Source of the DNA: Cellulosimicrobium terreum
GTDB lineage: Bacteria > Actinomycetota > Actinomycetes > Actinomycetales > Cellulomonadaceae
Reading direction: 5' to 3'
Assembly: GCA_014803435.1 (NCBI GenBank)
Contig: JACYFD010000003.1
Location: 248,001-312,000, forward strand
DNA: 64,000 nt
Position 1 is the first letter of the stretch. Every line of letters begins with the position of its first letter. The notes under the pieces were generated by a model. It did not search any database and was not told the DNA's origin. It saw only the letters and a list, made by a program, of their open reading frames with translations. Shown one piece after another: positions 63,818 through 64,000 of the stretch. Both the position numbers and the translations under genes were made by a program.

Positions 63818-64000
63818 CTACGGGGCGATCGGCTCGCGACCCGTGGAGCGCGCAGCGGCGGTCGAGCGGCGCACCACGAGCTCGGGCTCGAACAGGAGCT
63901 CGTCGTGCGAGACGTCGACGCCCGCGATCATCCCCGCGAGGAGGTCGACCGCAGCGCGCCCCATGGGCTCGATGGGCTGGCGCACGGTCGTCAGGGCCGG
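63818..64000 (-). CDS. LacI-family transcriptional regulator, C-terminal fragment
   Basis: The last 60 residues and stop of a gene entering from beyond the right edge. The sequence PALTTVRQPIEPMGRAAVDL followed by LLFEPELVVRRSTA is the standard end of LacI-family sugar-binding domains. Its position directly before the GH13/ABC operon, with an operator-like palindrome between, suggests it is that operon's repressor. The DNA-binding domain lies outside the window. Confidence 0.88.
   Translation of the reverse strand, partial: PALTTVRQPIEPMGRAAVDLLAGMIAGVDVSHDELLFEPELVVRRSTAAARSTGREPIAP

Overview
The window looks like a chromosomal segment of a very GC-rich actinobacterium, most likely Micrococcales near Cellulomonas, Cellulosimicrobium or Isoptericola. 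This is inference. It rests on the codon use, two WhiB proteins, LCP proteins, an actinobacterial HemQ/ferrochelatase pair, and a CelR-type cellobiose operon beside a GH13 oligosaccharide operon. Gene density is high, start/stop overlaps are frequent, and I see no tRNA, rRNA, CRISPR array, insertion sequence or prophage gene.

1-25.6 kb, cell envelope and purine genes. A truncated TylF-like methyltransferase, a Trm112-like protein and a phosphohexomutase run leftward. A c-di-AMP (ydaO-type) riboswitch precedes a secreted NlpC/P60 hydrolase. A complete dTDP-L-rhamnose set (rfbB, A, D, C) follows, with orientation alternating gene by gene. Then come DUF3499, a zincin-like protein, DUF5719, a giant membrane glycosyltransferase, a WhiB2-type regulator, a TIGR03089 protein, UDP-galactopyranose mutase with two GT2 glycosyltransferases (one GlfT1-like), two LCP ligases, purE/purK and a GtrA protein. 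From memory, the order resembles the Mycobacterium tuberculosis Rv3257c-Rv3277 neighbourhood. Together these genes suggest assembly of a rhamnose/galactofuranose-containing wall polymer and its attachment to peptidoglycan.

23.6-39.9 kb, signalling and transport. Two two-component systems (OmpR-type and NarL-type), a DUF559 protein, a MacB-like ABC exporter pair, a solitary three-ATPase EssC/EccC-like protein with no visible type VII partners, a small membrane protein, a WhiB1-type protein, a PdtaS-type kinase and a DUF2505 protein.

40-53.6 kb, carbon and nitrogen metabolism. A cellobiose-type ABC operon (binding protein, two permeases, GH1 beta-glucosidase, LacI/CelR repressor) lies behind tandem CelR-like operators. 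A winged-helix protein, bifunctional PutA, an aldo/keto reductase and glutamate dehydrogenase follow.

53.6-58 kb, haem and phosphate. Ferrochelatase, HemQ and a TspO-like protein form an apparent leftward operon, next to an exported alkaline phosphatase.

58-64 kb. A second sugar ABC operon runs leftward (GH13 glucosidase, binding protein, two permeases), with the end of a LacI regulator at the right edge. Neither sugar operon carries its own ATPase, which fits a shared MsiK-type ATPase elsewhere.

Cross-cutting observations: at least a dozen genes have a TANNNT hexamer 6-8 nt before the start codon, the pattern of leaderless transcription. Two families of dispersed palindromes occur, and one copy lies in frame inside putA. 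In both sugar operons a strong hairpin sits directly after the binding-protein gene.
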